37,722 nucleotides of DNA from assembly GCF_047238125.1 (NCBI RefSeq), contig NZ_JBDFMH010000002.1:1-37722 (forward strand). Reading direction: 5' to 3'. The notes under the pieces were generated by a model that made no database searches, was not told the origin of the DNA, and was given only the letters and a program-made list of their open reading frames with translations. A program made the position numbers and the translations under genes. Of the stretch, positions 22,668 through 29,825 are shown one piece after another (position 1 is the first letter of the stretch; each line of letters begins with the position of its first letter). This DNA is from JBDFMH01 sp047238125 (lineage in GTDB: Bacteria > Pseudomonadota > Alphaproteobacteria > Sphingomonadales > Sphingomonadaceae).

Positions 22668-22951
22668 CAGCAGCTCGCACCCGCCGGTGTGATCGCCAGC
22701 GCCGGATCGGCATCAGGATGACCGAGCAGCCTGAGCAGGATCGCGGTGGCGAGGGGAGGGGGCACCCGTTCCTCGCGCAGCATATCGAACAACGCGTCAT
22801 CCTCGGGTGTCAGCGCCATGCCCTCGATCGCGAGGTTGGCGCGGGCGTCCTCGTCGTCCTCGCGCCACATGACGGCTTCCGCCGGGGTGCCTCGCACATA
22901 GTCGAGCGCACGGACCTCGCGCCGGATCGCTTCGATGTTCAACCCACTCAT
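22667..22951 (-). CDS. Uncharacterised tra-operon protein with IEG antitoxin-like motif
   Basis: A 94-residue acidic protein between traD and traG, overlapping both (ATGA at 22948-22951, TGATG at 22667). The central stretch ARANLAIEGMALTPEDDAL (about 52-70) resembles the inhibitory helix of VbhA-type antitoxins of Fic toxins, whose core is (S/T)xxxE(G/N); here asparagine stands in the S/T position. No Fic gene is present in the window. It could be a diverged antitoxin or simply a conjugation accessory protein. The start at 22951 is set by the overlap and an upstream AAGGGCG. Confidence 0.7.
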   Translation of the reverse strand: MSGLNIEAIRREVRALDYVRGTPAEAVMWREDDEDARANLAIEGMALTPEDDALFDMLREERVPPPLATAILLRLLGHPDADPALAITPAGASC

Positions 22952-23166
22952 TCGCCCTTCTCCGCTTCCGCGTCGAACGCCCGCTTGCCGCGACGCTTCC
23001 ACAGCCCCAGCATGTCGCCGGCAGCGTCGTCCCTCGCACGTCCGACCAGCTCCAGCAGCGCGCCGTAGATGGTCGCGCGATCGTCATCGGCGAGGTCGAC
23101 CAGCCCGGCTTTCTGGACGAGGCCGCCCAGCTCGATCAGGTGACGGGTGCGCTCGCGACGTTGCAC
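22948..23166 (-). CDS. traD: Conjugal transfer protein TraD
   Basis: A small basic protein with the TraD signature RTRHLIELGGLVQKAGLVDL near its N-terminus, of the size of Ti-plasmid TraD (about 70 residues). It acts with the relaxosome or coupling protein. I chose the GTG at 23166, 17 bases after the traC stop, giving 72 residues. An ATG at 23304 in the same frame would give 118 residues but overlap traC by 122 bases; its extra N-terminus is Arg/Ala-rich and not clearly conserved. Downstream it overlaps the next gene by 4 bases. Confidence 0.75.
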   Translation of the reverse strand: MQRRERTRHLIELGGLVQKAGLVDLADDDRATIYGALLELVGRARDDAAGDMLGLWKRRGKRAFDAEAEKGE

Positions 23167-23182
23167 GACCCAGCCCCGCGTA

Positions 23183-23509
23183 TCAGTCCGACGCCGTGCC
23201 GCTTCCAAGCGCAGGATCAGCGCCCGGTTGCGGCGTTCCGCTATCGCCGTCGCTGCCAGCCTTTCGTGAACCTTTGCGCCCGCGCCGCTGAAAGAAGGCG
23301 GCACCCTTCGCGCGCCACGCCTCCTTCGTATCTACATCCTTTGACGCGACGGCATCGAGCAATGCGCCGGCTAGCGTTTCGAGGTCGAGCGCGTCGGCCC
23401 CGGTGGAGGTGACGAGCGTCCCGAGCTGTTCGACGCGCCGCGCCTTCAGCCCACGCGCCTTGTCCTCCAGCGCCTTCAGTTCCGCATCGTAATCCCGCAC
23501 CTTGCGCAT
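23183..23509 (-). CDS. traC: Conjugal transfer protein TraC
   Basis: A 108-residue protein with the N-terminal coiled helix (RDYDAELKALEDKARGLKARR, about 5-25) and LGTLVTSTGADALDLETLAGALLDA (about 29-53) of Ti-type TraC. The C-terminal 35 residues are Gly/Ser/Pro-rich. TraC is a relaxosome accessory protein binding near oriT. It is the first gene of the leftward traC-traD-orphan-traG operon, divergent from traA, as on Ti plasmids. Confidence 0.82.
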   Translation of the reverse strand: MRKVRDYDAELKALEDKARGLKARRVEQLGTLVTSTGADALDLETLAGALLDAVASKDVDTKEAWRAKGAAFFQRRGRKGSRKAGSDGDSGTPQPGADPALGSGTASD

Positions 23510-23620
23510 GGTGCCTCCATCTTCCGCGTCTCACCTGCATCAGTTTAGCAAACCGACAGGGGAGGGCAACCGCGATCAATAAGTGCAACCAAGTCAATCA
23601 AGAAATGCGAAGCAGATCAT

Positions 23621-23656
23621 GAGTGCGCGCTTATACGTCGTTGCCGACGTGCGCTC
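23621..23656. other. oriT: Candidate origin of transfer (oriT, MOBQ/Ti type)
   Basis: Between the divergent traC and traA genes lies TTATACGTCGTTGCCGACGT, in which ACGTCG and CGACGT (23635-23650) form a perfect hairpin with a 4-base loop. It is flanked by AGTGCGCGCTTA (23622-23633), whose complement TAAGCGCGCACT matches the RSF1010-type nic sequence TAAGTGCGCCCT at 10 of 12 positions. Ti-plasmid oriT has the same TTATACGTCG and hairpin arrangement in the same divergent position. Comparison is from memory. Confidence 0.8.
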
Positions 23657-23667
23657 AGAAGTGCATC

Positions 23668-26600
23668 ATGGCTGTCGCGATGGCGATCTACCATTTCAGC
23701 GCCAAGGTCATCAGCCGCGCGAACGGCTCCAGCGCGGTCGCGTCCGCTGCATATCGCTCCGCATCCGAGCTGCACGACGAGCGGCTGGGGCGTGACCACG
23801 ACTTCTCGAACAAGGCCGGCGTCATCCACTCCGAGGTGATGTTGCCGCAAGGCGCACCGGAGCGTTTAAACGATCGTACCGTGCTGTGGAACGAGGTCGA
23901 GGCAGGAGAGAAGCGCAAGGACGCGCAGCTTGCCCGTGAGGTGGAGTTCTCGATTCCGCGTGAGATGAACGAGAAGCAGGGTGTCGCGCTGGCTCGCGAT
24001 TTCGTTGCCGAGCAGTTCGTGAAGCGCGGGATGGTCGCGGACCTCAACGTGCATTGGGACAAAGCGAACGACGGTAGCCCGAAGCCGCACGCGCACGTCA
24101 TGCTGTCGATGCGCGACGTGGGGCCGGAGGGTTTCGGGCAGAAGAACCGCGACTGGAACAGCGGGGAGTTGTTGCAGGGGTGGCGGGAGGCGTGGGCCGC
24201 CCATGTCAACGAGCGCATGGCCGAGCTGGGGCTTGAGGGTCGGATCGATCATCGCAGCCATGCCGATCGGGGCATCGAGCTGGAGCCGCAGCACAAGATC
24301 GGCCCGGCGGGAATGCGCCGGCTGGAGCGCGGTGAGGATGCCGAGCGTGCTGACGATCACCGGCGGATCGCGCGCGAGAACGGCGAGAAGATCGCGGCCG
24401 ACCCACGCATCGCGCTGGACGGCATCACCCGGCAGCAATCGACCTTCACCAATCGCGACCTTGCCGCGTTCGCGTTCCGCCATTCGGACGGCAAGGAGCA
24501 GTTCGACCGGGTGATGGCGGCGGTGCACGCCAGCCCCGAGCTGGTGGCGCTGGGGAAGGACGGACGGGACCAGGAGCGGTTCACCTCCCGCGACATGATC
24601 GCGACCGAGGCGCGGCTGGAGAAGGCCGGCGACGAGCTGGCGCGCCGCGGCGATCATGGCGTGTCCGACCGGCAGCGTGCCGGCGCGCTGGAGGCTGCCG
24701 AAGGGCGGGGGCTGGTATTGTCCGACGAGCAGCGCGACGCCTTCGACCATATCACCGGACGCGACGGGCTGACGTCGGTCGTCGGCTATGCCGGCACCGG
24801 CAAGTCGGCGATGCTGGGCGTCGCGCGCGAGGCATGGGAGCGTGAGGGCTACCAGGTGCGCGGGGCGGCGCTATCCGGGATCGCGGCCGAGAACCTTGAG
24901 GGCGGATCGGGGATCGCGTCGCGTACCATCGCCAGCCTTGAGCATGGTTGGGCGCAGGGTCGCGACCAGCTCGGGCCGAAGGACGTGCTGGTGGTGGACG
25001 AGGCCGGCATGATCGGCACCCGCCAGATGGAACGGGTATTGTCCCGTGCCCGTGACGCCGGGGCCAAGGTGGTGCTGGTGGGCGATCCCGAGCAGTTGCA
25101 GGCGATCGAAGCGGGCGCGGCGTTCCGGTCGATCACCGAGCGGCACGGTGCAGCCGAGATCACCGAGATACGCCGGCAGCGCGAGGACTGGCAGAAGGAG
25201 GCGACGCGGGCCTTCGCTACCGGCCGGACGGCCGAAGCACTGGACGCCTATGCCGCGCGCGGCATGGTCCATGCGGCCGACACGCGCGAGGCGGCCCGGG
25301 CCGGGCTGGTGGACCGCTGGGATCGGGATCGTCAGGCCGAGCCGGACAAGACCCGTATCATGTTCACCCACACCAACGCCGAGGTGCGCGAACTCAACCA
25401 GGAGGCGCGCGAGCGGGTGCGGGCGAGCGGCGACCTGGGCGAGGACCGGACCGTCGCGGCCGATCGGGGCGAGCGCGACTTCGCGGCCGGGGACCGGATC
25501 ATGTTCCTGCGCAACGAGCGATCGTTGGGCGTGAAGAACGGCACGCTAGGCACACTTGAGCGGATCGAGGACGGCCGGATGGGCGTCCGGTTGGACGGCG
25601 GGCGCAGCGTCGCCTTCGACCTGAAGGATTATGCCGCGATCGATCACGGCTATGCAGCGACGTTCGGCAAGTCGCAGGGCGTGTCCGTCGATCGCGGGCA
25701 CGTGCTGGCGACGCCGAGCATGGACCGGCACAGCAGCTATGTCGGGATGACACGGCATCGCGATAGCGTGCACCTCCACTACGGCCGTGACGACTTCGCC
25801 GACCAAGGCCGGCTCGCGCGTGTGCTGTCGCGCGACCGGTCGAAGGACATGGCAGGCGACTATGCGCCGGAACGCACCGAGCAGGACCATGCCCGCGCCT
25901 TCGCCGATCGGCGCGAGATCCGGTTTCCGGAACTCGCGCGCCAGATGGCCGAGAAGATTCGCGACAAGGCGCGCGGCATGTTCGACGGATACGGGACGAA
26001 GCCCGGCAGGGAGCAAGGGGGGCTGATTAACACCGATGCCATGTCCGCCCCCGGCGACCGAAGCCGTGAAAGGGGTGCGATTAACACCGGTGGCAGATCG
26101 ATTCTGGGCAATCGGAACCCCGAAAGGGGTGCGATTAACACCGCCGCTTTGTCCTCGCGTGAGATGCAGCCCGAAGGGCAACAGCGTCCGACCCGTGAGG
26201 AAGTTGAAAAAACTTGGATAGCTGAACACGGCAGGGAACTGGCCGGTGTGCAGTCACGCGCGCAGCGAGCGCAGGTGCGAGCCAGCGGTATGTACCGACG
26301 CCATGAAAAGGTCAGGGATGACCACGCCCGCAAACAGCCGCTGCCGCCTAGCGGGTTGTTGGCAGCGCTACGCCGGCCGTCCCACGAAGCGGCGCAGGCG
26401 CGTTGGGAGAAGACCGCGCGCGGGTTGCAGCAGCGCTCCACGCAGCTTGCCAAGCGGCTGGGCAAGCTCAAGGAATATCTTGGTCCCGTCACTGGGCAGC
26501 GGCGTCACCGAGGTGACGAGCTGGCGCGGGCCAGGGTCGAGCGCGCGCATCCTCACCTGAACAAGCTTTATGAAGCGGTGATGCGCGAGCGGCGCATCGA

Positions 26601-26688
26601 GCGTGTCCGGCAGCAGGAGCAGGAACGCGAGCGGATCAGACAGCGGGACAAGGATCGTAGCGACCATGATCGGGGCCGCGGGCGATAG
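23668..26688 (+). CDS. traA: Ti-type conjugative relaxase-helicase TraA
   Basis: A 1006-residue MOBQ relaxase fused to a RecD/TraI-like helicase. The N-terminal MobA/MobL domain (about 1-230) has IYHFSAKVISRANG with SAVASAAYRS and the metal-binding HUH-type PKPHAHVMLS near 138-147. The helicase part has Walker A GYAGTGKSAM (about 372-381), Walker B VLVVDEAGM (about 440) and VGDPEQLQAI. It nicks oriT, stays linked to the 5' end and unwinds the transferred strand. Near residues 783-826 three 18-residue tandem repeats form a hinge before a basic, coiled C-terminus. The start at 23668 has AGAAG upstream; an ATG at 23680 is an alternative. Confidence 0.93.
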   Translation: MAVAMAIYHFSAKVISRANGSSAVASAAYRSASELHDERLGRDHDFSNKAGVIHSEVMLPQGAPERLNDRTVLWNEVEAGEKRKDAQLAREVEFSIPREMNEKQGVALARDFVAEQFVKRGMVADLNVHWDKANDGSPKPHAHVMLSMRDVGPEGFGQKNRDWNSGELLQGWREAWAAHVNERMAELGLEGRIDHRSHADRGIELEPQHKIGPAGMRRLERGEDAERADDHRRIARENGEKIAADPRIALDGITRQQSTFTNRDLAAFAFRHSDGKEQFDRVMAAVHASPELVALGKDGRDQERFTSRDMIATEARLEKAGDELARRGDHGVSDRQRAGALEAAEGRGLVLSDEQRDAFDHITGRDGLTSVVGYAGTGKSAMLGVAREAWEREGYQVRGAALSGIAAENLEGGSGIASRTIASLEHGWAQGRDQLGPKDVLVVDEAGMIGTRQMERVLSRARDAGAKVVLVGDPEQLQAIEAGAAFRSITERHGAAEITEIRRQREDWQKEATRAFATGRTAEALDAYAARGMVHAADTREAARAGLVDRWDRDRQAEPDKTRIMFTHTNAEVRELNQEARERVRASGDLGEDRTVAADRGERDFAAGDRIMFLRNERSLGVKNGTLGTLERIEDGRMGVRLDGGRSVAFDLKDYAAIDHGYAATFGKSQGVSVDRGHVLATPSMDRHSSYVGMTRHRDSVHLHYGRDDFADQGRLARVLSRDRSKDMAGDYAPERTEQDHARAFADRREIRFPELARQMAEKIRDKARGMFDGYGTKPGREQGGLINTDAMSAPGDRSRERGAINTGGRSILGNRNPERGAINTAALSSREMQPEGQQRPTREEVEKTWIAEHGRELAGVQSRAQRAQVRASGMYRRHEKVRDDHARKQPLPPSGLLAALRRPSHEAAQARWEKTARGLQQRSTQLAKRLGKLKEYLGPVTGQRRHRGDELARARVERAHPHLNKLYEAVMRERRIERVRQQEQERERIRQRDKDRSDHDRGRGR
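26015..26142 (+). repeat. 54-bp in-frame tandem repeat within traA
   Basis: Three units with an exact 54-bp period: GATTAACACC recurs at 26025, 26079 and 26133, and units 2 and 3 share the 22 bases 26068-26089 and 26122-26143. It encodes 18-residue units each starting RGAINT (GGLINT in unit 1). Between the conserved ends the units differ, so this is an old or selected duplication in a linker of the relaxase. Confidence 0.85.
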
Positions 26689-27091
26689 CGCAGCCGTTCG
26701 TTTCAGCCATGACCGTTGTGACGGCTGCCAGCTCCAAGCCGGCCGTCTGGCTGAATCAATCAGGTGTGAGAATCTGCGCAGCGATCGGCCGGGTGAGGTC
26801 CAAACCGTCCGTGAGCATCAGTCGGCCGCGAAGCGCACCAGCACCTCGAACCACCACTGATCGACCCGTTACGGGATTTCGGACGGTGGTCCATGTCGTT
26901 GGCGGCTTCATTGACAGTAGCCTTCCTGAACGATGGTTTGAGCCCACCAAGGTAGCAGCTTGGTGGGCTCTGGTCGTGATCGGCTTTCGCCTGTCCCAAA
27001 CGATACAAGGGTTGGACTGTTGCGCAATGGACGCGAAGCGATGTGCAGCGTGCTTCCCAGGTTTTCAAAAGCACGAATCATGGCGATCGCT
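26689..27091. other. Non-coding region between traA and the IS element
   Basis: About 400 bases with no convincing gene; the short reading frames present do not resemble known proteins. It contains a perfect 12-bp hairpin with a 7-base loop (arms 26940-26951 and 26959-26970) without a T tract. It is probably eroded sequence or a leftover recombination site. Confidence 0.4.
27060..27077. repeat. Left arm of 18-bp inverted repeat flanking the IS element
   Basis: Positions 27060-27077 are the exact reverse complement of 27980-27997. The arm ends 15 bases before the CTAG target of the IS element. Without the IS the two arms would be only about 57 bases apart, making a hairpin-sized structure. 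It shares the CGTGCTTT word with the pair at 28015-28105. Confidence 0.7.
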
Positions 27092-27094
27092 CTA

Positions 27095-27937
27095 GGGCTC
27101 AAACCCAATCAGCAACTTGAGGAGCGAGGGTTTTCCTGATTCACTGTCGTTTGGATCAGGAGGATTGAGGCATGGCGCTGTTCTGGTTGTCGGATGAAGC
27201 GTGGACAGCGATCGAGCCGCATCTGCCCAAGAACCAACCTGGCGCGCGGCGGGTGGACGACCGGCGGGTGATCTCCGGGATCATGCATGTGCTGAAGGTT
27301 GGCTGTCGCTGGTGCGACTGCCCGGCCGATTACGGCCCATCCACGACGATCTACAACCGGTTCAACCGCTGGTCGCGCCGGGGCTTCTGGCTCAAGCTGC
27401 TCGACGCGCTGGTGGATGCTGGAGTGGTGACGAAGAGTACTGCGATCGACAGCACCTACATCAAGGCACAACGCGCGGCCTTCGGCGGAAAAGGGGGCGC
27501 CAGATCCAGGCGATCGGTCGTTCGCGCGGCGGATGGACGACCAAAATCCACGCGCTCACCGACGTTATCGGCCGCCCCTATGCGCTGATGCTGACGGCTG
27601 GCAACGTCAGTGACGTGAAGGCGGCGCCTGCACTCCTCGAACGAGCCGGTCGCATGCGCTACCTCCTTGCTGACAAGGGCTATGACGCCGACCGGCTGCG
27701 CCGCTCGCTCCGCGATGCTGGAGCCGTTCCCGTCATTCCCGGACGGCGAAACCGCAAACGCATAATCCGTCACGACAAAGACAGGTATCGCGGCCGCCAC
27801 CTGATCGAGAACGCCTTCTGCCGCCTCAAGGACTTTCGCCGTGTCGCCACCCGCTATGACAAACTCGCCGCCAACTTCCTCTCAGGCGTCGCCATCGCAA
27901 CTGCGCTCGCATTCTGGCTCTGATTGAGTCTCAGCCC
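27095..27937 (+). mobile_element. IS5-family (IS427-group) insertion sequence, 843 bp
   Basis: The ends carry imperfect inverted repeats: left GGGCTCAAACCCAATCAG (27095-27112) against the complement of 27920-27937, GGGCTGAGACTCAATCAG, 15 of 18 matching. Both ends are flanked by TA (27093-27094 and 27938-27939), inside what reads as a split CTAG. This fits insertion into CTAG with TA duplication, the habit of the IS427 group. It carries one transposase in two overlapping frames. Confidence 0.85.
27172..27923 (+). CDS. IS5-family transposase made by -1 frameshift
   Basis: Two overlapping frames. The first (27172-27588) encodes the N-terminal part (MALFWLSDEAWTAIEPHLP, a DUF4096-type HTH region, then AIDSTYIKA with the first catalytic Asp). 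The second, in the -1 frame, supplies IHALTDVIGRPYALMLTAGN, LLADKGYDADRL with the second Asp, and LIENAFCRLKDFRRVATRYDKLA with the Glu. The switch should occur at GGA-AAA-GGG-GGC (27487-27498), where the lysine tRNA can slip back one base on four As. A fused product would be 250 residues, the normal size, so this is probably programmed frameshifting rather than a dead gene. Confidence 0.85.
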
Positions 27938-27979
27938 TAGGTGGACGCACCTTGCCGCCTATGCCGTTCCCGCAATGCG

Positions 27980-27997
27980 TTCGTGCTTTTGAAAACC
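27980..27997. repeat. Right arm of 18-bp inverted repeat flanking the IS element
   Basis: Exact reverse complement of 27060-27077. It reads TTCGTGCTTTTGAAAACC, related to the next inverted pair at 28015-28105, which suggests a family of recombination or protein-binding sites around the IS target. Confidence 0.7.
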
Positions 27998-28014
27998 GAG
28001 ACCGGATCAGAAAC

Positions 28015-28105
28015 GGTCGTCGAAAGCACGAAGATCGGCAGGTCAACGCTCCCGATGCCCGGCGATTTCAACCTGAAATCCTCAAACTTCGTGCTTTCGA
28101 CGACC
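28015..28105. repeat. 19-bp perfect inverted repeat pair (arms 28015-28033 and 28087-28105)
   Basis: The left arm is the exact reverse complement of CTTCGTGCTTTCGACGACC (28087-28105), with 53 bases between. The core CGTGCTTT is shared with the 27060/27980 pair. The structure could be a large cruciform, a recombinase site pair, or part of a folded RNA ending at the terminator 28232-28262. Confidence 0.65.
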
Positions 28106-28110
28106 ATCGG

Positions 28111-28126
28111 TGTGCCACGTGGCACA
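28111..28126. promoter_or_regulatory. parS-like palindrome, copy 1
   Basis: TGTGCCACGTGGCACA is a perfect 16-bp palindrome with the CACGTG core of chromosomal parS (TGTTTCACGTGAAACA), matching 12 of 16 positions. It starts 6 bases after the second inverted repeat pair. An identical 16-mer lies 275 bp to the right. It may bind a ParB-like CTPase or another dimeric regulator; none with that fold is encoded in the window. Confidence 0.6.
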
Positions 28127-28231
28127 TTCGTCCCTTTGACGAGCCTTGCCCGAACAGCGGGCACCCCCTACCAAGAGGGGACATGCGGCATCCAACGGAT
28201 TGTCCGTTTCCCGATCAGGGAACTAGCACCG

Positions 28232-28262
28232 GGGCCGCCTTACAAGGCGGCCCTCGGTTTTT
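28232..28262 (+). terminator. Strong intrinsic terminator without an assigned gene
   Basis: GGGCCGCCT (28232-28240) and AGGCGGCCC (28245-28253) form a perfect 9-bp stem with a 4-base loop, followed by TCGGTTTTT. No protein gene lies upstream on this strand after the IS element, so it implies a non-coding or small transcript from about 27950-28230. Confidence 0.8.
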
Positions 28263-28382
28263 CGTCGACACGCTGTTGCTTCAAAAGTCGCAGGAGATGC
28301 GCTAGGTTGTGAGCAACATGGCCGTCCCCGCTGTTGCCTTCGGCACCAAGGGGCGGCCTTCTTACACTCAGAACAGGCAGAG

Positions 28383-28404
28383 AGCTGTGCCACGTGGCAC
28401 AGCT
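28383..28404. promoter_or_regulatory. parS-like palindrome, copy 2 (22 bp)
   Basis: A perfect 22-bp palindrome (AGC + TGTGCCACGTGGCACA + GCT) containing the same 16-mer as 28111-28126. It lies 58 bases before the -35 motif of the first copper gene. Confidence 0.6.
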
Positions 28405-28461
28405 TCGACGTGGTAGACCTCCGCGAAGATGGCAGCGGCTAGGCTATCCACCCCTTTCTAT

Positions 28462-28486
28462 AAGGGCAGGGGGTCCGTGCCGCGTA
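28462..28486 (+). promoter_or_regulatory. Copper-regulon ECF promoter 1
   Basis: AAGGGCA (28462-28468), 12 bases, CGCGTA (28481-28486), 36 bases before the four-helix copper protein start. This is the least typical -35 of the six copies. Confidence 0.6.
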
Positions 28487-28522
28487 TTCCCTCTTGGGCG
28501 GGGGCTCACGCGGAGACCACCG

Positions 28523-28858
28523 ATGCACGATCATATGAGCGCCGAGATGCAGGCTTGCATGGACGCCTGCCACCACTGCCATGTCACCTGCCTGTCGATG
28601 ACCACCCAGCACTGCCTCCAGGTGGGCGGCGCGCACGCTGCGCCCGACCACATCAAGATCATGCTCGATTGCGCGCAGATTTGCGCCACCTCACTCGATT
28701 TCATGGCGCGCGGGTCCGACCAGCATAAGCTCGTTTGCGGCATCTGCGCCCAGGTCTGCCGAGCTTGCGCGGAGAGCTGCCGGGGTCTCGACGGCATGGA
28801 AGATTGTGTCGCCGCATGCGAGCGCTGTGCTGATGCATGCGAGAAGATGGCCGCCTGA
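28523..28858 (+). CDS. Four-helix bundle copper-binding protein (Csp/DUF326-like)
   Basis: A 111-residue protein with 16 cysteines spaced along helices (ACMDACHHCHVTC at about 11-23, DCAQIC, VCGICAQVCRACAESC, DCVAACERCADAC), the pattern of Csp copper-storage proteins whose four-helix core is lined by thiolates holding many Cu(I) ions. There is no signal peptide, so it is of the cytosolic Csp3 type. GGAG lies 9 bases before the ATG. It is the first gene of the copper island and has its own copy of the shared promoter motif. It probably buffers cytosolic copper. Confidence 0.88.
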   Translation: MHDHMSAEMQACMDACHHCHVTCLSMTTQHCLQVGGAHAAPDHIKIMLDCAQICATSLDFMARGSDQHKLVCGICAQVCRACAESCRGLDGMEDCVAACERCADACEKMAA

Positions 28859-28894
28859 TCGGCGACGGGCGGGCGGCGATCGGCCGCCCGCTCC

Positions 28895-29824
28895 TCACAT
28901 CGCCGTTGCGGGGGGCTCGAGCATTCCCAGCCAAGCAACCAGCGCCAGGATCGTGACGGCACAGCTCGCCTCGATCGCGAGGCTGCGCCGCAGCGCACCG
29001 AGCGCAGCCCGTTCATCGCCAACGGCAACCGAGCGCTCGAACGCCGGCGTCAGTCGGAAGCGATTGAGGATGGCCAGCCCTAGCATCGCGCCGAACAGCG
29101 CCAGCTTGGCGAGGAGGAGCTGGCCGTAGAGGGTGGTGGGAAGTCTCGGCAGATTGCCGGCACCGACCAGCAGCCAGCCATTCACCAGCCCCGTTACAAC
29201 AATCGTGCCGACAACGATCGTGCCGACCAGACCGAAGCCGTGCAGCGCCCGGTGGGTCAGTCTGAGATGCGCGACGTCGACGCGAACTGCCGGCCGCACC
29301 ACGAGCAGCGTCAATCCGAGCAGTGCACCGACCCAGGCTCCGGCCGCCAACAGGTGCAGAATATCGGCTAACAGATGGACCCAGCCCGTCACACCGTCGT
29401 CCATCGCGCCATGGCCCGTCCAGGCGAGCGTAGCGAGCGCAATGCCTGCCGCGAGCGCGACCAGGCCGAGCGGCGCGGTACGTCCTGCCGCGATCAGCGC
29501 CGCGATCACGGCCACAATCAGTGCGACCATGCGCGCTTCCCACGCCGTGCCCGTCACGGACCCGGTAAGCAGCATTTCGATCGCTTCCCGATCGATCGGC
29601 CATGCCGGCGTGCCGGCCATCGCCGCTGCGAGGAGGACGATCGCGATGCCGGAAAACAGAAGGCCGAGCAGCCCGGTCCCCACCAGCCAGGGGCGCAAGG
29701 CGAGTGCGTCTGCGCGCTCTCCGGCCTTGAGCCCGTAGAGGCTGAACGCCGACAGGCCGAACAGTCCGCTCAACGTCGCATAAAGCGCGAAGCGGACCCC
29801 GATCAGCGGCCAGTCGGCGTCCAC
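28895..29824 (-). CDS. copD: Copper-resistance membrane protein CopD
   Basis: A 309-residue protein with about eight hydrophobic segments of the CopD family; conserved points include TGHGAMDDGVTGWVHLLADILHLLAAGAWVGAL (about 135-167) with two histidines near the membrane surface and LNRFRLTPAFER (about 255-266). CopD works with CopC in moving copper across the inner membrane. The GTG start at 29824 lies one base after the copC stop, with its ribosome site inside copC, so the two are coupled. Confidence 0.9.
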   Translation of the reverse strand: MDADWPLIGVRFALYATLSGLFGLSAFSLYGLKAGERADALALRPWLVGTGLLGLLFSGIAIVLLAAAMAGTPAWPIDREAIEMLLTGSVTGTAWEARMVALIVAVIAALIAAGRTAPLGLVALAAGIALATLAWTGHGAMDDGVTGWVHLLADILHLLAAGAWVGALLGLTLLVVRPAVRVDVAHLRLTHRALHGFGLVGTIVVGTIVVTGLVNGWLLVGAGNLPRLPTTLYGQLLLAKLALFGAMLGLAILNRFRLTPAFERSVAVGDERAALGALRRSLAIEASCAVTILALVAWLGMLEPPATAM

Positions 29825-29825
29825 C

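Noticed and set aside
26756..26950. 64-codon minus-strand frame after traA
   Set aside because: No ribosome site or recognisable family; codon use is weak and its end falls in a perfect hairpin.
26940..26970. Terminator for traA
   Set aside because: The 12-bp stem is perfect but lies 250 bases after the stop and has no T tract.
28015..28105. Integron attC site
   Set aside because: The arms are perfect and lack the RYYYAAC/GTTRRRY core sites and the extrahelical bases expected of attC; no integron integrase is nearby.
27937..28312. Overlapping reading frames on both strands right of the IS
   Set aside because: Both contain the same VVESTK-like words because of the inverted repeats, which shows that the DNA symmetry, not protein selection, shapes them.
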